Shown: positions 1-5,936 of the stretch, piece after piece | Layout: each line of letters starts with the position of its first letter | Position numbering within the stretch: the stretch's first letter is position 1 | Source of the DNA: Limnohabitans sp. | GTDB taxonomy: Bacteria; Pseudomonadota; Gammaproteobacteria; Burkholderiales; Burkholderiaceae_C | NCBI GenBank assembly: GCA_018883305.1 | Contig: VEQI01000217.1 | Coordinates: 1 to 6,095 of the forward strand | Direction of reading: 5' to 3' | DNA length: 6,095 nt | The notes under the pieces: generated by a model | What the model was told of the DNA's origin: nothing | The model's input: only the letters and a program-made list of their open reading frames with translations | Database searches by the model: none | Position numbers and translations under genes: made by a program

Positions 1-504
1 GAAGAAGTCCGCCAAGTTGAGTTCGGTCGTCGTGCCCTGCTGGGTGCAGACCGAGGCGCCGTTGAGTTCGAGCGCCGAGGAGACGCCGAGCTTCTTGCGA
101 ACCATGAAGCCTTGGCCGTCATAATAATTGATACCCGTGAAGTTGAGGCCCAGCGAGGTATCGCGCGACATCGTCCATGTCGAGTTACGCACGAGCACAT
201 CGACTTCACCCGACTGCAAGGCCGTGAAGCGCTGCGGTGCAGAAAGCGGCACATAACGCACCTTGTCCGGGTTGCCCAGCACGGCGGCCGCAATGGCTCG
301 GCACATGTCCACATCCAGCCCGGCCCATTTGCCCTGGCTGTCTGCTGCACCAAAGCCAGACAGTCCGGTGTTGACACCACAAACGATCTGATCCTTTTGC
401 TTGATGGTGTCCAGTGTTTTGCCAGCCAGCGCGGGCTGCGACAGCAATGCACCGCCCAGTCCAAGGGAAAGCATGGCAGCATGAAGGCGTGAACGAGTGG
501 TCAT
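1..504 (-). CDS. aapJ: Polar amino-acid ABC transporter substrate-binding protein (AapJ/BztA type), C-terminus cut by window edge
   Basis: Periplasmic receptor of a general L-amino-acid ABC importer (AapJQMP/BztABCD-like), which would bind polar amino acids such as glutamate, glutamine or aspartate and pass them to an inner-membrane permease. The 168 visible residues start at ATG 504-502. Residues 1-27 form a Sec signal peptide ending PALA, with cleavage expected before G28. The SBP_bac_3 fold then begins with VCGVNTGLSGFG (41-52), KWAGLDVDMCRA (59-70), GEVDVLVRN (99-107) and YYDGQGFMV (127-135), all typical of this family. The family is usually about 340 residues, so roughly half is missing beyond the left edge. 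No good Shine-Dalgarno sequence precedes the start. The gene lies downstream of another binding-protein gene on the same strand, but a terminator separates them, so it probably has its own promoter or relies on read-through. Leucine and valine codon choice changes in positions 1-165 (CTC/GTC instead of CTG/GTG). The family call is firm; the exact substrate is not known. Confidence 0.93.
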   Translation of the reverse strand, partial: MTTRSRLHAAMLSLGLGGALLSQPALAGKTLDTIKQKDQIVCGVNTGLSGFGAADSQGKWAGLDVDMCRAIAAAVLGNPDKVRYVPLSAPQRFTALQSGEVDVLVRNSTWTMSRDTSLGLNFTGINYYDGQGFMVRKKLGVSSALELNGASVCTQQGTTTELNLADFF

Positions 505-534
505 GGTGTGAAAGAAGTGAAATGAGGAAATTCA

Positions 535-564
535 AGAAAAGAGAGCCACCGGAAAGTGGCTCTC
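535..564 (-). terminator. Intrinsic terminator after the type I binding-protein gene
   Basis: On the minus strand a 9-bp perfect stem (GAGAGCCAC paired with GTGGCTCTC, positions 564-556 and 549-541) with a 6-nt loop is followed at once by TTTTCTT (540-534). It starts 12 nt after the TGA stop of the upstream minus-strand gene (577-579) and ends about 30 nt before the start of the AapJ-like gene. It should end or attenuate transcription from the 577-1764 gene. Confidence 0.85.
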
Positions 565-576
565 AGGACGGAGGCG

Positions 577-1764
577 TCAGCCCAGTCGGCAACCCGTGCC
601 CGGGTCAGCCAAGGCCTTGGCAGCCACGCCAATCACCTTGTTTTCACGATTCTCCACCACGCGCAGGTACATGTCCTGCACCGGGTTGTGCGCTTTGCTC
701 ATGGACCATTTGCCGCGCGGGCTGTCAATGGTGGCGCCTTCCAGGGCGGCATACAGTGCCTTCTTGTTGGACAAGTCGCCCTTGACGGCATTGGCGCCTT
801 GGACCAGCAGCAGTCCGGTGTCGTAGCCTTGCACGGCGTACACATCGGGTTGCAGGCGGAAGGACTTGGCATAAGCCAGACGGAAGGCCTGGTTACGCTT
901 GGTGTCCAGCGAATCACTGTAGTGCATGGTGGTCAGGATGCCATCCGCGGCAGGACCCGCTGCGTCCAGCACGCCTTCGGTCAGGAAGCCTGAGCCATAC
1001 AGCGGGATCTTGCCTTTGAGGCCGGCCGCGGCATAGTCGCGGATGAACTTGGCGGCACCGCCGCCGGCAAAGAAGCAGGCCACGGCATCGGGCTTGAGCG
1101 CGGCAATTTCAGTCAGCAGTGCCTGGAATTCCACGTTGGGGAAGGGCAGGCTGAGCTCTTTCATGATGGTGCCGCCAGCCTTGGTGTAGCTGTCACGGAA
1201 GCCTTCAAAGGCCTCTTCACCGGCGGCGTATTTCCAGGTGATCCAGACGGCCTTCTTGTGGCCCTTGTCCACCATGGCCTTGCCCAGTGCCAGTGTGGGC
1301 TGGGAGTTGGTGAATGAGGTGCGGAACACGTTGGGTGCACACAGGGCGCGGGTAGCCGCATGCACGCCGGCATTGGGGATGAGGTTGAGCACGCCGGATT
1401 CACGGGCCACCTTGTGGATACCCATTTGAACGCCAGAGTGCACCGTGCCGATCAGCACATCCACCTTGTCGCGCTGAACCAGCTTGTTGGCGTTTTCAAT
1501 GCCTTTGGACGGTTCGGATTCGTCGTCCACCTTGAAGAATTCCACCTCGCGACCGCCCAGTTTGCCGCCTTGCTCATCCAGTGCCATGCGAAAGCCGTTT
1601 TCAATGGCCACACCCAGCTGGGCAAAGGTGCCGGTGTAGGGCAACATCAGACCCACCCGTATCTTGTTGGACTGGGCACGGGCCAGGGTGGGCAGCAGCA
1701 AGCCGCTGGAGGCGGCACCGATAAGGGTGGCGCTGCGGGAGAGAACAAGGCGACGAGTGGTCAT
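577..1764 (-). CDS. ABC transporter substrate-binding protein, type I periplasmic (branched-chain/aromatic-acid-like)
   Basis: Periplasmic receptor of a HAAT-type ABC importer (Peripla_BP_6, LivK-like) of 395 residues, a normal length. The start is ATG 1764-1762 with GGAG at 1773-1770 and 5 nt spacing. A longer open frame reaches back to 1974 through the intergenic region and tRNA-Pro and is not credible. The N-terminus TTRRLVLSRSATL carries a twin-arginine-like motif (residues 2-7), followed by a hydrophobic stretch and an ARA site before Q31, so export may be Tat or Sec. The fold follows as RVGLMLPYTGTFAQLG (36-51), VDVLIGTVHSG (101-111), PDAVACFFAGGGAAKFI (225-241) and VQGYDTGLLL (311-320). 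Cys142 and the C-terminal Cys392 in DPGTGCR could form a disulfide; this ending is common in receptors for aromatic or branched-chain acids. No LivHMGF partners are visible. The family is clear; the ligand is a guess. Confidence 0.93.
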   Translation of the reverse strand: MTTRRLVLSRSATLIGAASSGLLLPTLARAQSNKIRVGLMLPYTGTFAQLGVAIENGFRMALDEQGGKLGGREVEFFKVDDESEPSKGIENANKLVQRDKVDVLIGTVHSGVQMGIHKVARESGVLNLIPNAGVHAATRALCAPNVFRTSFTNSQPTLALGKAMVDKGHKKAVWITWKYAAGEEAFEGFRDSYTKAGGTIMKELSLPFPNVEFQALLTEIAALKPDAVACFFAGGGAAKFIRDYAAAGLKGKIPLYGSGFLTEGVLDAAGPAADGILTTMHYSDSLDTKRNQAFRLAYAKSFRLQPDVYAVQGYDTGLLLVQGANAVKGDLSNKKALYAALEGATIDSPRGKWSMSKAHNPVQDMYLRVVENRENKVIGVAAKALADPGTGCRLG

Positions 1765-1910
1765 GGGAACTCCAGAAACATCTAACCCCCTGAATTTACC
1801 GTTTTTCCAGGGCTTTCCCCATTCTGAAAACCCTAAGCGACACCTGGAATGACGCCCGCAGCGGTTTCCCACGGAACAGGGCTGGGCTGCGGGTAGAATG
1901 ACACTCACGT
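1765..1910. promoter_or_regulatory. Divergent intergenic region between the binding-protein gene and tRNA-Pro
   Basis: This 146-nt gap must carry the minus-strand promoter of the 577-1764 gene and the plus-strand tRNA promoter. On the minus strand a TAAATT -10-like element lies at 1798-1793, but without a convincing -35 box. An imperfect inverted repeat (AGGGCTTTC at 1809-1817 against GAAAACCCT at 1826-1834, 8 of 9 pairs) lies 45 nt upstream of the minus-strand start codon. An 8-bp perfect inverted repeat (CCCGCAGC 1855-1862, GCTGCGGG 1886-1893) abuts the tRNA -10 box. The roles of these repeats are inferred from position only. Confidence 0.4.
1894..1899 (+). promoter_or_regulatory. Probable -10 box of the tRNA-Pro promoter
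   Basis: TAGAAT matches TATAAT at five of six positions and lies 11 nt before the mature tRNA 5' end, placing transcription start only a few bases before the tRNA. No good -35 hexamer is visible at the usual distance (around 1871-1876), so the box is called from its position and match only. Confidence 0.5.
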
Positions 1911-1987
<77 letters not shown>

Positions 1988-1995
1988 TTGTGAAT

Positions 1996-2019
1996 AAAGC
2001 CCGTTTGCGGGCTTTTTTT
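1996..2019 (+). terminator. Intrinsic terminator between tRNA-Pro and tRNA-Arg
   Basis: AAAGCCCG (1996-2003), loop TTTG, then CGGGCTTT (2008-2015) gives an 8-bp stem whose 3' side runs into seven T residues (2013-2019). This is a textbook Rho-independent terminator for the tRNA-Pro transcript. It ends only 4 nt before the first base of tRNA-Arg, which is unusual if tRNA-Arg depends on the same promoter. Confidence 0.85.
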
Positions 2020-2023
2020 CCAT

Positions 2024-2100
2024 CTGCCCGTAGCTCAGTTGGATAGAGCAACAGCCTTCTAAGCTGTGGGTCGGGGGTTCGATTCCCTCCGGGCAGGCCA
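2024..2100 (+). tRNA. tRNA-Arg (anticodon TCT)
   Basis: A 77-nt cloverleaf: acceptor stem CTGCCCG/CGGGCAG with GCCA encoded, D stem GCTC/GAGC, anticodon stem ACAGC/GCTGT with loop CTTCTAA (anticodon TCT at 2058-2060), and T stem GGGGG/CCCTC (one G-T pair) with loop TTCGATT. It decodes the rare arginine codons AGA/AGG. No room exists for its own promoter between the preceding terminator and its 5' end, so the promoter must overlap tRNA-Pro or transcription must read through. The next gene starts 37 nt downstream with no terminator between. Confidence 0.97.
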
Positions 2101-2137
2101 GAGCCACTTGGTCAGTCCACAGATCACGGAGACAAAC

Positions 2138-3124
2138 ATGCGCAACCTATCACTTTGGCAGTCTTGTGGGACTGTTCTGATGTCGTCGGTCCTGTTTTTC
2201 GCTGGCCATGCCGCCTCAGCCGATGTCTATCCCAGCAAGCCCATCAAGCTCATCGTGCCGTTCGCACCAGGTTCCTCCACGGACGTGTTGGGCCGCATGG
2301 TGGCTGACCGTCTGACCCGTTCTCTGGGGCAGCCCGTGGTCATTGACAGTCGACCGGGCGCAGGCGGCATGATCGGCACCATTGCGGGTGCCAAGGCGGC
2401 GGCAGACGGCTATACCCTCATCATGGCGGGCAGTGGTCCCTTCGGCGTCAACCCGGCCATCTATTCCAAATTGGGCTATGACCCGCTCAAGGATTTCACG
2501 CCCATTGCCAATTTGGTGCTCACGCCTCAGGTGATGGTGGCCACGTCCAATGGCCCCGCCAAGCCTGCTAAACAATTTTTGGCTGACGCTCAGGCGGGTG
2601 GCAAACTGATCGATTACGCCAGCATTGGCCCTGGCTCCACCAGCCATTTGGCGGGTGCATTTTTTCAACGCGTCTCTGGCTTGCCCATGAACCACATTGC
2701 GTTCAAGAGCAATGCCGAAGCGCAGATGCAGGTCATTGCGGGCAATGTGCCGGTGATGTTTGACGCCATGCCCGGTGTGATGACCAGCATCAAGGCCGGT
2801 AAATTGCGTGCCCTGGCGGTGGCCTCGCGTGAACGTTCGCCTTATCTGCCCGATGTCCCGACCTTTGCGGAAGCCGGACTGGGCACGCTGGTGGTCACTG
2901 GCTGGATCGGGTTGGCCGCACCCACTGGCACACCCGAGCCCATCCTGGACAAGCTCAACGCCGAAGTCAATGCCATGCTGCAACAATTTGATGTGCGTGA
3001 GAAGCTCAGCACGGGTGCATTCATCACGGTGGGTGGCACTCGGGCGGAGTTTGGTGCTTACATTCGATCAGAAATTGCCCAGTGGTCGCAAGTGGCCAAA
3101 CAAGCCGGTATTCAACTGGACTGA
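2138..3124 (+). CDS. Bug/TctC-family tripartite tricarboxylate transporter substrate-binding protein
   Basis: Secreted periplasmic receptor of the Bug (TctC) family, 328 residues, the usual length. Such proteins bind carboxylates or other small organic ligands. Many in Burkholderiales are orphans that may signal or share TctAB permeases. ATG 2138 is chosen because GGAG (2128-2131) lies 6 nt upstream and residues 1-28 form a signal peptide ending AASA before DVYPSKPI. Family hallmarks are YPSKPIKLIVPFAPGSSTDVLGR (31-53), the RPGAGGMIGT segment (72-81), DGYTL (90-94), YDPLKDFTPIA (114-124), GNVPVMFDAMPG (202-213), LRALAV (223-228), LPDVPTFAEAG (237-247) and APTGTPEPI (261-269). The gene follows tRNA-Arg by 37 nt and precedes the lactonase gene by 31 nt, suggesting a shared transcript. 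No TctA/TctB gene is visible. Ligand unknown. Confidence 0.95.
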   Translation: MRNLSLWQSCGTVLMSSVLFFAGHAASADVYPSKPIKLIVPFAPGSSTDVLGRMVADRLTRSLGQPVVIDSRPGAGGMIGTIAGAKAAADGYTLIMAGSGPFGVNPAIYSKLGYDPLKDFTPIANLVLTPQVMVATSNGPAKPAKQFLADAQAGGKLIDYASIGPGSTSHLAGAFFQRVSGLPMNHIAFKSNAEAQMQVIAGNVPVMFDAMPGVMTSIKAGKLRALAVASRERSPYLPDVPTFAEAGLGTLVVTGWIGLAAPTGTPEPILDKLNAEVNAMLQQFDVREKLSTGAFITVGGTRAEFGAYIRSEIAQWSQVAKQAGIQLD

Positions 3125-3155
3125 GCAGTCGTTCAACTTCACATCGCTTTCTATC

Positions 3156-4079
3156 ATGTTTTTTCTTGAACAACCCCTGATTCGCACCCTGGAAGTGTTC
3201 ACCGCCATGCCCGAGAGCATGCGCCGTCGACAGCGCAGCGCCTGGGGTGACGCCAATCGTCATGGAGCCATCGTTGACAGTTTCCTGGAAGGCCCGGTGT
3301 TTGACACCCAGGGCAACCTCTATGTCACGGACGTGCCCTGGGGGCGTGTATTTCGCATCGACCCGCAGGGTGCCTGGACGCTGGTGGTTGAATACGACGG
3401 TGAACCCAATGGCATGAAGTTCTACGATGACACTACCCTGATCATCACCGATTACAAACAGGGGTTGTTGTCTCTGGACGTGACCACCGGCACCATCAAG
3501 CCTTTCCTGGCACGACGCAACAGCGAGAGCTTCAAAGGCGTGAACGACTTGATCTTTGACGCCACGGGCAACATCTACTTCACTGATCAGGGGCAGACCG
3601 GCATGCATGACCCGACGGGTCGTTTGTACCGTTTGTCGCCAGACGGCAAACTGGATTTGTTGATCAGCAACATTCCCAGCCCGAACGGCGTGGCCCTCTC
3701 GCCCGACGAAAAGGTGGCGTTTGTGGGCGTGACACGCGGGAACTGTGTCTGGCGCATGCCACTGCAGACGGATGGCAGTGTGTCCAAAGTCAACCAGTTT
3801 TTCACCTCATACGGCAGCAGCGGTCCCGATGGACTGGCCGTGGACACGGAGGGGCGCTTGCTGGTGGCCAATCCGGGTCTGGGCTATGTCTGGGTGCTCA
3901 ACATCCGTGGTGAGCCGGTGGAAGTGTTGCGTGGCCCCGTAGGGTCGTCCATCACCAACATGGCCTTTGGCGGCCCTCAGGGCAAAACCCTGTATGTCAC
4001 CAACTCCACAGATGGTCAGATCCTGCGTGCCGAGATGAGCAGCGCCGGCTTGCCTGTGAATCGTCGCACGGGCGCGTGA
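3156..4079 (+). CDS. SMP-30/gluconolactonase/LRE-family lactone hydrolase
   Basis: Predicted six-bladed beta-propeller hydrolase of 307 residues that would open a sugar or organic-acid lactone in the cytoplasm (no signal peptide). Residues lining the metal site in this family can be placed by eye: Glu45 in LEGP, Asn130 in GVND, Asn177 in SPNGVALS and Asp225 in GPDGLAVD, matching the Glu/Asn/Asn/Asp set of SMP-30 enzymes. Repeated propeller strands such as GNLYVTD (53-59), GNIYFTD (138-144) and GRLLVAN (233-239) support the fold. ATG 3156 is preferred because the LEVFTAMPE segment that follows looks like family sequence. However, no Shine-Dalgarno precedes it, and ATG 3207 is a fallback. It lies 31 nt after the TctC-like gene and 22 nt before the LysR gene, so import, lactone opening and control may be linked. 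The substrate cannot be told from sequence. Confidence 0.93.
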   Translation: MFFLEQPLIRTLEVFTAMPESMRRRQRSAWGDANRHGAIVDSFLEGPVFDTQGNLYVTDVPWGRVFRIDPQGAWTLVVEYDGEPNGMKFYDDTTLIITDYKQGLLSLDVTTGTIKPFLARRNSESFKGVNDLIFDATGNIYFTDQGQTGMHDPTGRLYRLSPDGKLDLLISNIPSPNGVALSPDEKVAFVGVTRGNCVWRMPLQTDGSVSKVNQFFTSYGSSGPDGLAVDTEGRLLVANPGLGYVWVLNIRGEPVEVLRGPVGSSITNMAFGGPQGKTLYVTNSTDGQILRAEMSSAGLPVNRRTGA

Positions 4080-4101
4080 TGCGTCTTCTTCACACCCTGT
4101 T

Positions 4102-4985
4102 GTGAACCTGCGCTTTGTCGAATCCTTTGTCTGGCTGGCGCGACTTCAAAACGTCACGCGCACAGCCGAAAAGCTGTGCCTGACACAGTCAGCCGTTTCC
4201 AGCCGCATCGCGGCGCTGGAGGAGTCACTTGGCACCACTTTGATCGATCGGCGTGAACGCGGGTTTCGTCTGACGCATGCCGGCCAGCGTTTTCTCTTGT
4301 TCGCCGAACAATTTCTGGCCTTGCAACAGCAAATGCACCAGGAGTTTGACAGCGCGCAGCAGCAATTGCTGGCCGTGCGCATTGGTGGCATTGAGACGGT
4401 GCTGCACACTTGGCTCATCCCCTTGGTGGAGCAATTGAACGCTCTCACACAGACATCGAGTTTGAGTTGACGGTGGAAATGACGCAGGTGCTCAATGAGC
4501 AGGCTCGGCGTGGGGCACTCGATCTGGTGTTTTCAGCGGCCCCCGTGGAAGGGCAGGGCATTGCCTGTGTGGAGTTGCCGGCGATGGAGATGTGTTTTGT
4601 CGGGCCTCGCGTGCGCCAGCGGCGTCGGTTGACTCGCCAAGACATCCGCGAGCGCGGGTTGATGACATTCCAGCGCGGCTCTCAGCCACATGTGGCGCTG
4701 TTGAGCGTGCTGCGTGAAGAAGGTCTGGAAGACAAACGTGTGCATGCCATATCCTCCATTTCGGCGCTGGTGAAAATGGTGGAAAGTGGTTTTGGTGTGG
4801 CAACCTTCCCGCGCCATGCCGCTGAGCAATTGGCTCTCAAGCATGACATTGCCGTCTGGCCCAGTGACCTCCAGTTGCAGCCCTTGCCGGTGTTTGCCAA
4901 TTTCTGGTCTTATCCGCTGGATTCCCCCATGCAGCGTGTGATTCAGCAAGCCATTCAAATTGCCACGCGTCAGGCCCGAGCTTAG
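4102..4985 (+). pseudogene. LysR-family transcriptional regulator, interrupted by a -1 frameshift
   Basis: A LysR-type regulator in two frames. GTG 4102 opens a winged helix-turn-helix domain (residues 1-60; recognition region TAEKLCLTQSAVSSRIAALE, 21-40) and a linker helix. The frame then ends at TGA 4468-4470. The effector-binding domain continues in the -1 frame from about 4446 (HTDIEFELTVE...) to TAG 4983-4985, with family-like segments DLVFSAAP, VGPRV and FGVATFPRHAA. Joining the frames at 4446 gives 294 residues, normal for LysR, and restores WLIPLVEQLNAL-HTDIEFEL, the usual end of the first sheet-helix unit. The change is therefore equivalent to one lost base near CTCTCACACA. It may be a true pseudogene, a sequencing error or, less likely, translational slippage. 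It lies 22 nt after the lactonase gene in the same direction, whereas LysR genes are often divergent from their targets. No clear Shine-Dalgarno is seen before the GTG. Confidence 0.9.
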
Positions 4986-5024
4986 GGACGGGGTTTCGGC
5001 CAGAAACGCAGGGAAGTCCAGGTT

Positions 5025-5069
5025 CCATCAAAAAAATCGATGGTGCTACCAGAAAATTTTCATTTGACC
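5025..5069 (+). promoter_or_regulatory. Candidate operator/promoter upstream of the DUF1445 gene
   Basis: The 112-nt gap after the LysR stop contains three signals. The first is a short inverted repeat, CCATC (5025-5029) against GATGG (5039-5043), around a seven-A tract. The second is a perfect 10-bp palindrome, GAAAATTTTC (5052-5061). The third is TTGACC (5064-5069), a good -35 match. The -10 position (5087-5092, AACACT) is weak and would start transcription at about the ATG at 5098. The palindrome beside the -35 box suggests a regulator site, possibly for the neighbouring LysR protein, but this is positional inference. Confidence 0.35.
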
Positions 5070-5097
5070 CCGGCCTGCAAACTCGCAACACTGCGGG

Positions 5098-5901
5098 ATG
5101 CCTTCATCTCAAGCTTCCACTCAATCTGCGCTGGCGCATGCCGTTCGCGCCCAAGCGCGTGCCGGGACTTTAAGTGGCCACACGGCTGGTCTGGCCCCGG
5201 ATCTGGTTCAGGGCAACCTGATGATCTTGCCCGCTGAGCACGCATCAGACTTTTTGCTGTTTTGCCAACGCAACCCCAAGCCATGTCCATTGCTAGGCGT
5301 GTCTGCGCCTGGTGAAGTGAGCTTTCCTGAATTGGGCCATGAGATCGACATTCGCACCGATGTGCCCCGCTACCGCGTTTGGCGTGATGGAGCGCTGGTT
5401 GAGGAATGTGCCGATGTTCGCCACGTGTGGCGTGATGATCTGGTGAGCTTTGTCATTGGTTGCTCGTTTTCGTTTGAACAGGCTTTGATGGATGCGGGCG
5501 TGCCTTTGCGCCATGTGGCTCAGGGCCGCAACGTGGCCATGTATCGCACCCAGGTGCCCACCATATCGGCCGGGCGTTTCCATGGTCCGCTGGTGGTGTC
5601 CATGCGCCCCATGAAAGCGGCAGACGCCATTCGGGCTGTGCAGATCACGTCTCGTTTTCCCAGTGTCCATGGCGCACCCGTGCATTTGGGTGATCCTTCG
5701 CTGATCGGCATTCGGGATTTGTCCCAACCTGACTACGGCGACGCTGTGGACGTCATGCCGGATGAAATTCCCGTGTTCTGGGCCTGTGGTGTCACGCCGC
5801 AGGCGGTGGTGCAAGCGGCCGGCGTGCCGTTTTCCATCACCCATGCGCCTGGGTCCATGCTGGTGACGGATCTGGCCAATGTTTCCTTGGCCAGTCTTTG
5901 A
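5098..5901 (+). CDS. DUF1445/YcsI-family protein (putative hydro-lyase / D-glutamate cyclase family)
   Basis: A complete 267-residue member of the family annotated as putative hydro-lyase or D-glutamate cyclase (DUF1445, YcsI-like), the usual length. The mammalian relative DGLUCY converts D-glutamate to 5-oxo-D-proline; the bacterial reaction is inferred, not shown. Conserved blocks are GNLMILPAEHASDFLLFCQRN (39-59), PCPLLGV (62-68), DIRTDVPRYRVW (84-95), FVIGCSFSFEQAL (118-130), NVAMYRT (145-151), SRFPSVHGAPVHLGDP (185-200), PVFWACGVTPQ (225-235) and ITHAPGSMLVTD (247-258). ATG 5098 is the only credible start: the frame has a stop at 5065 and no other start codon between. There is no Shine-Dalgarno, so translation may be leaderless or weak. 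It is cytoplasmic, with no signal peptide. It lies 35 nt before a binding-protein gene, which may import its substrate. Confidence 0.92.
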   Translation: MPSSQASTQSALAHAVRAQARAGTLSGHTAGLAPDLVQGNLMILPAEHASDFLLFCQRNPKPCPLLGVSAPGEVSFPELGHEIDIRTDVPRYRVWRDGALVEECADVRHVWRDDLVSFVIGCSFSFEQALMDAGVPLRHVAQGRNVAMYRTQVPTISAGRFHGPLVVSMRPMKAADAIRAVQITSRFPSVHGAPVHLGDPSLIGIRDLSQPDYGDAVDVMPDEIPVFWACGVTPQAVVQAAGVPFSITHAPGSMLVTDLANVSLASL

Positions 5902-5936
5902 TATTCTTGATCAACATATTCACAACAGGAGACTTC

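Noticed and set aside
493..1766. A 14-nt direct repeat (ACGAGTGGTCATGG) at 493-506 and 1753-1766, considered as a recombination or insertion scar.
   Set aside because: It covers the start codons of two binding-protein genes that both begin MTTR; coincidence or shared N-terminal coding explains it, and no mobile-element genes are present.
2066..2137. An upstream in-frame extension of the TctC-like gene starting inside tRNA-Arg.
   Set aside because: ATG 2138 has GGAG at the right spacing and opens a signal peptide; the extension would be encoded by tRNA sequence.
2216..2986. A 256-residue open frame on the minus strand inside the TctC-like gene.
   Set aside because: It is a high-GC antisense shadow with low-complexity His/Gly/Arg-rich content and no recognisable domain, opposite a well-supported gene.
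2808..3155. A long upstream extension of the lactonase frame overlapping the TctC-like gene.
   Set aside because: The extension is an out-of-frame shadow of the TctC-like gene with no resemblance to SMP-30 proteins.
4444..4452. Programmed -1 ribosomal frameshifting in the LysR gene.
   Set aside because: Slipping at CTC would restore the frame, but there is no slippery heptamer or obvious stimulatory hairpin, and such control is not known for LysR regulators; a lost base or sequence error is simpler.
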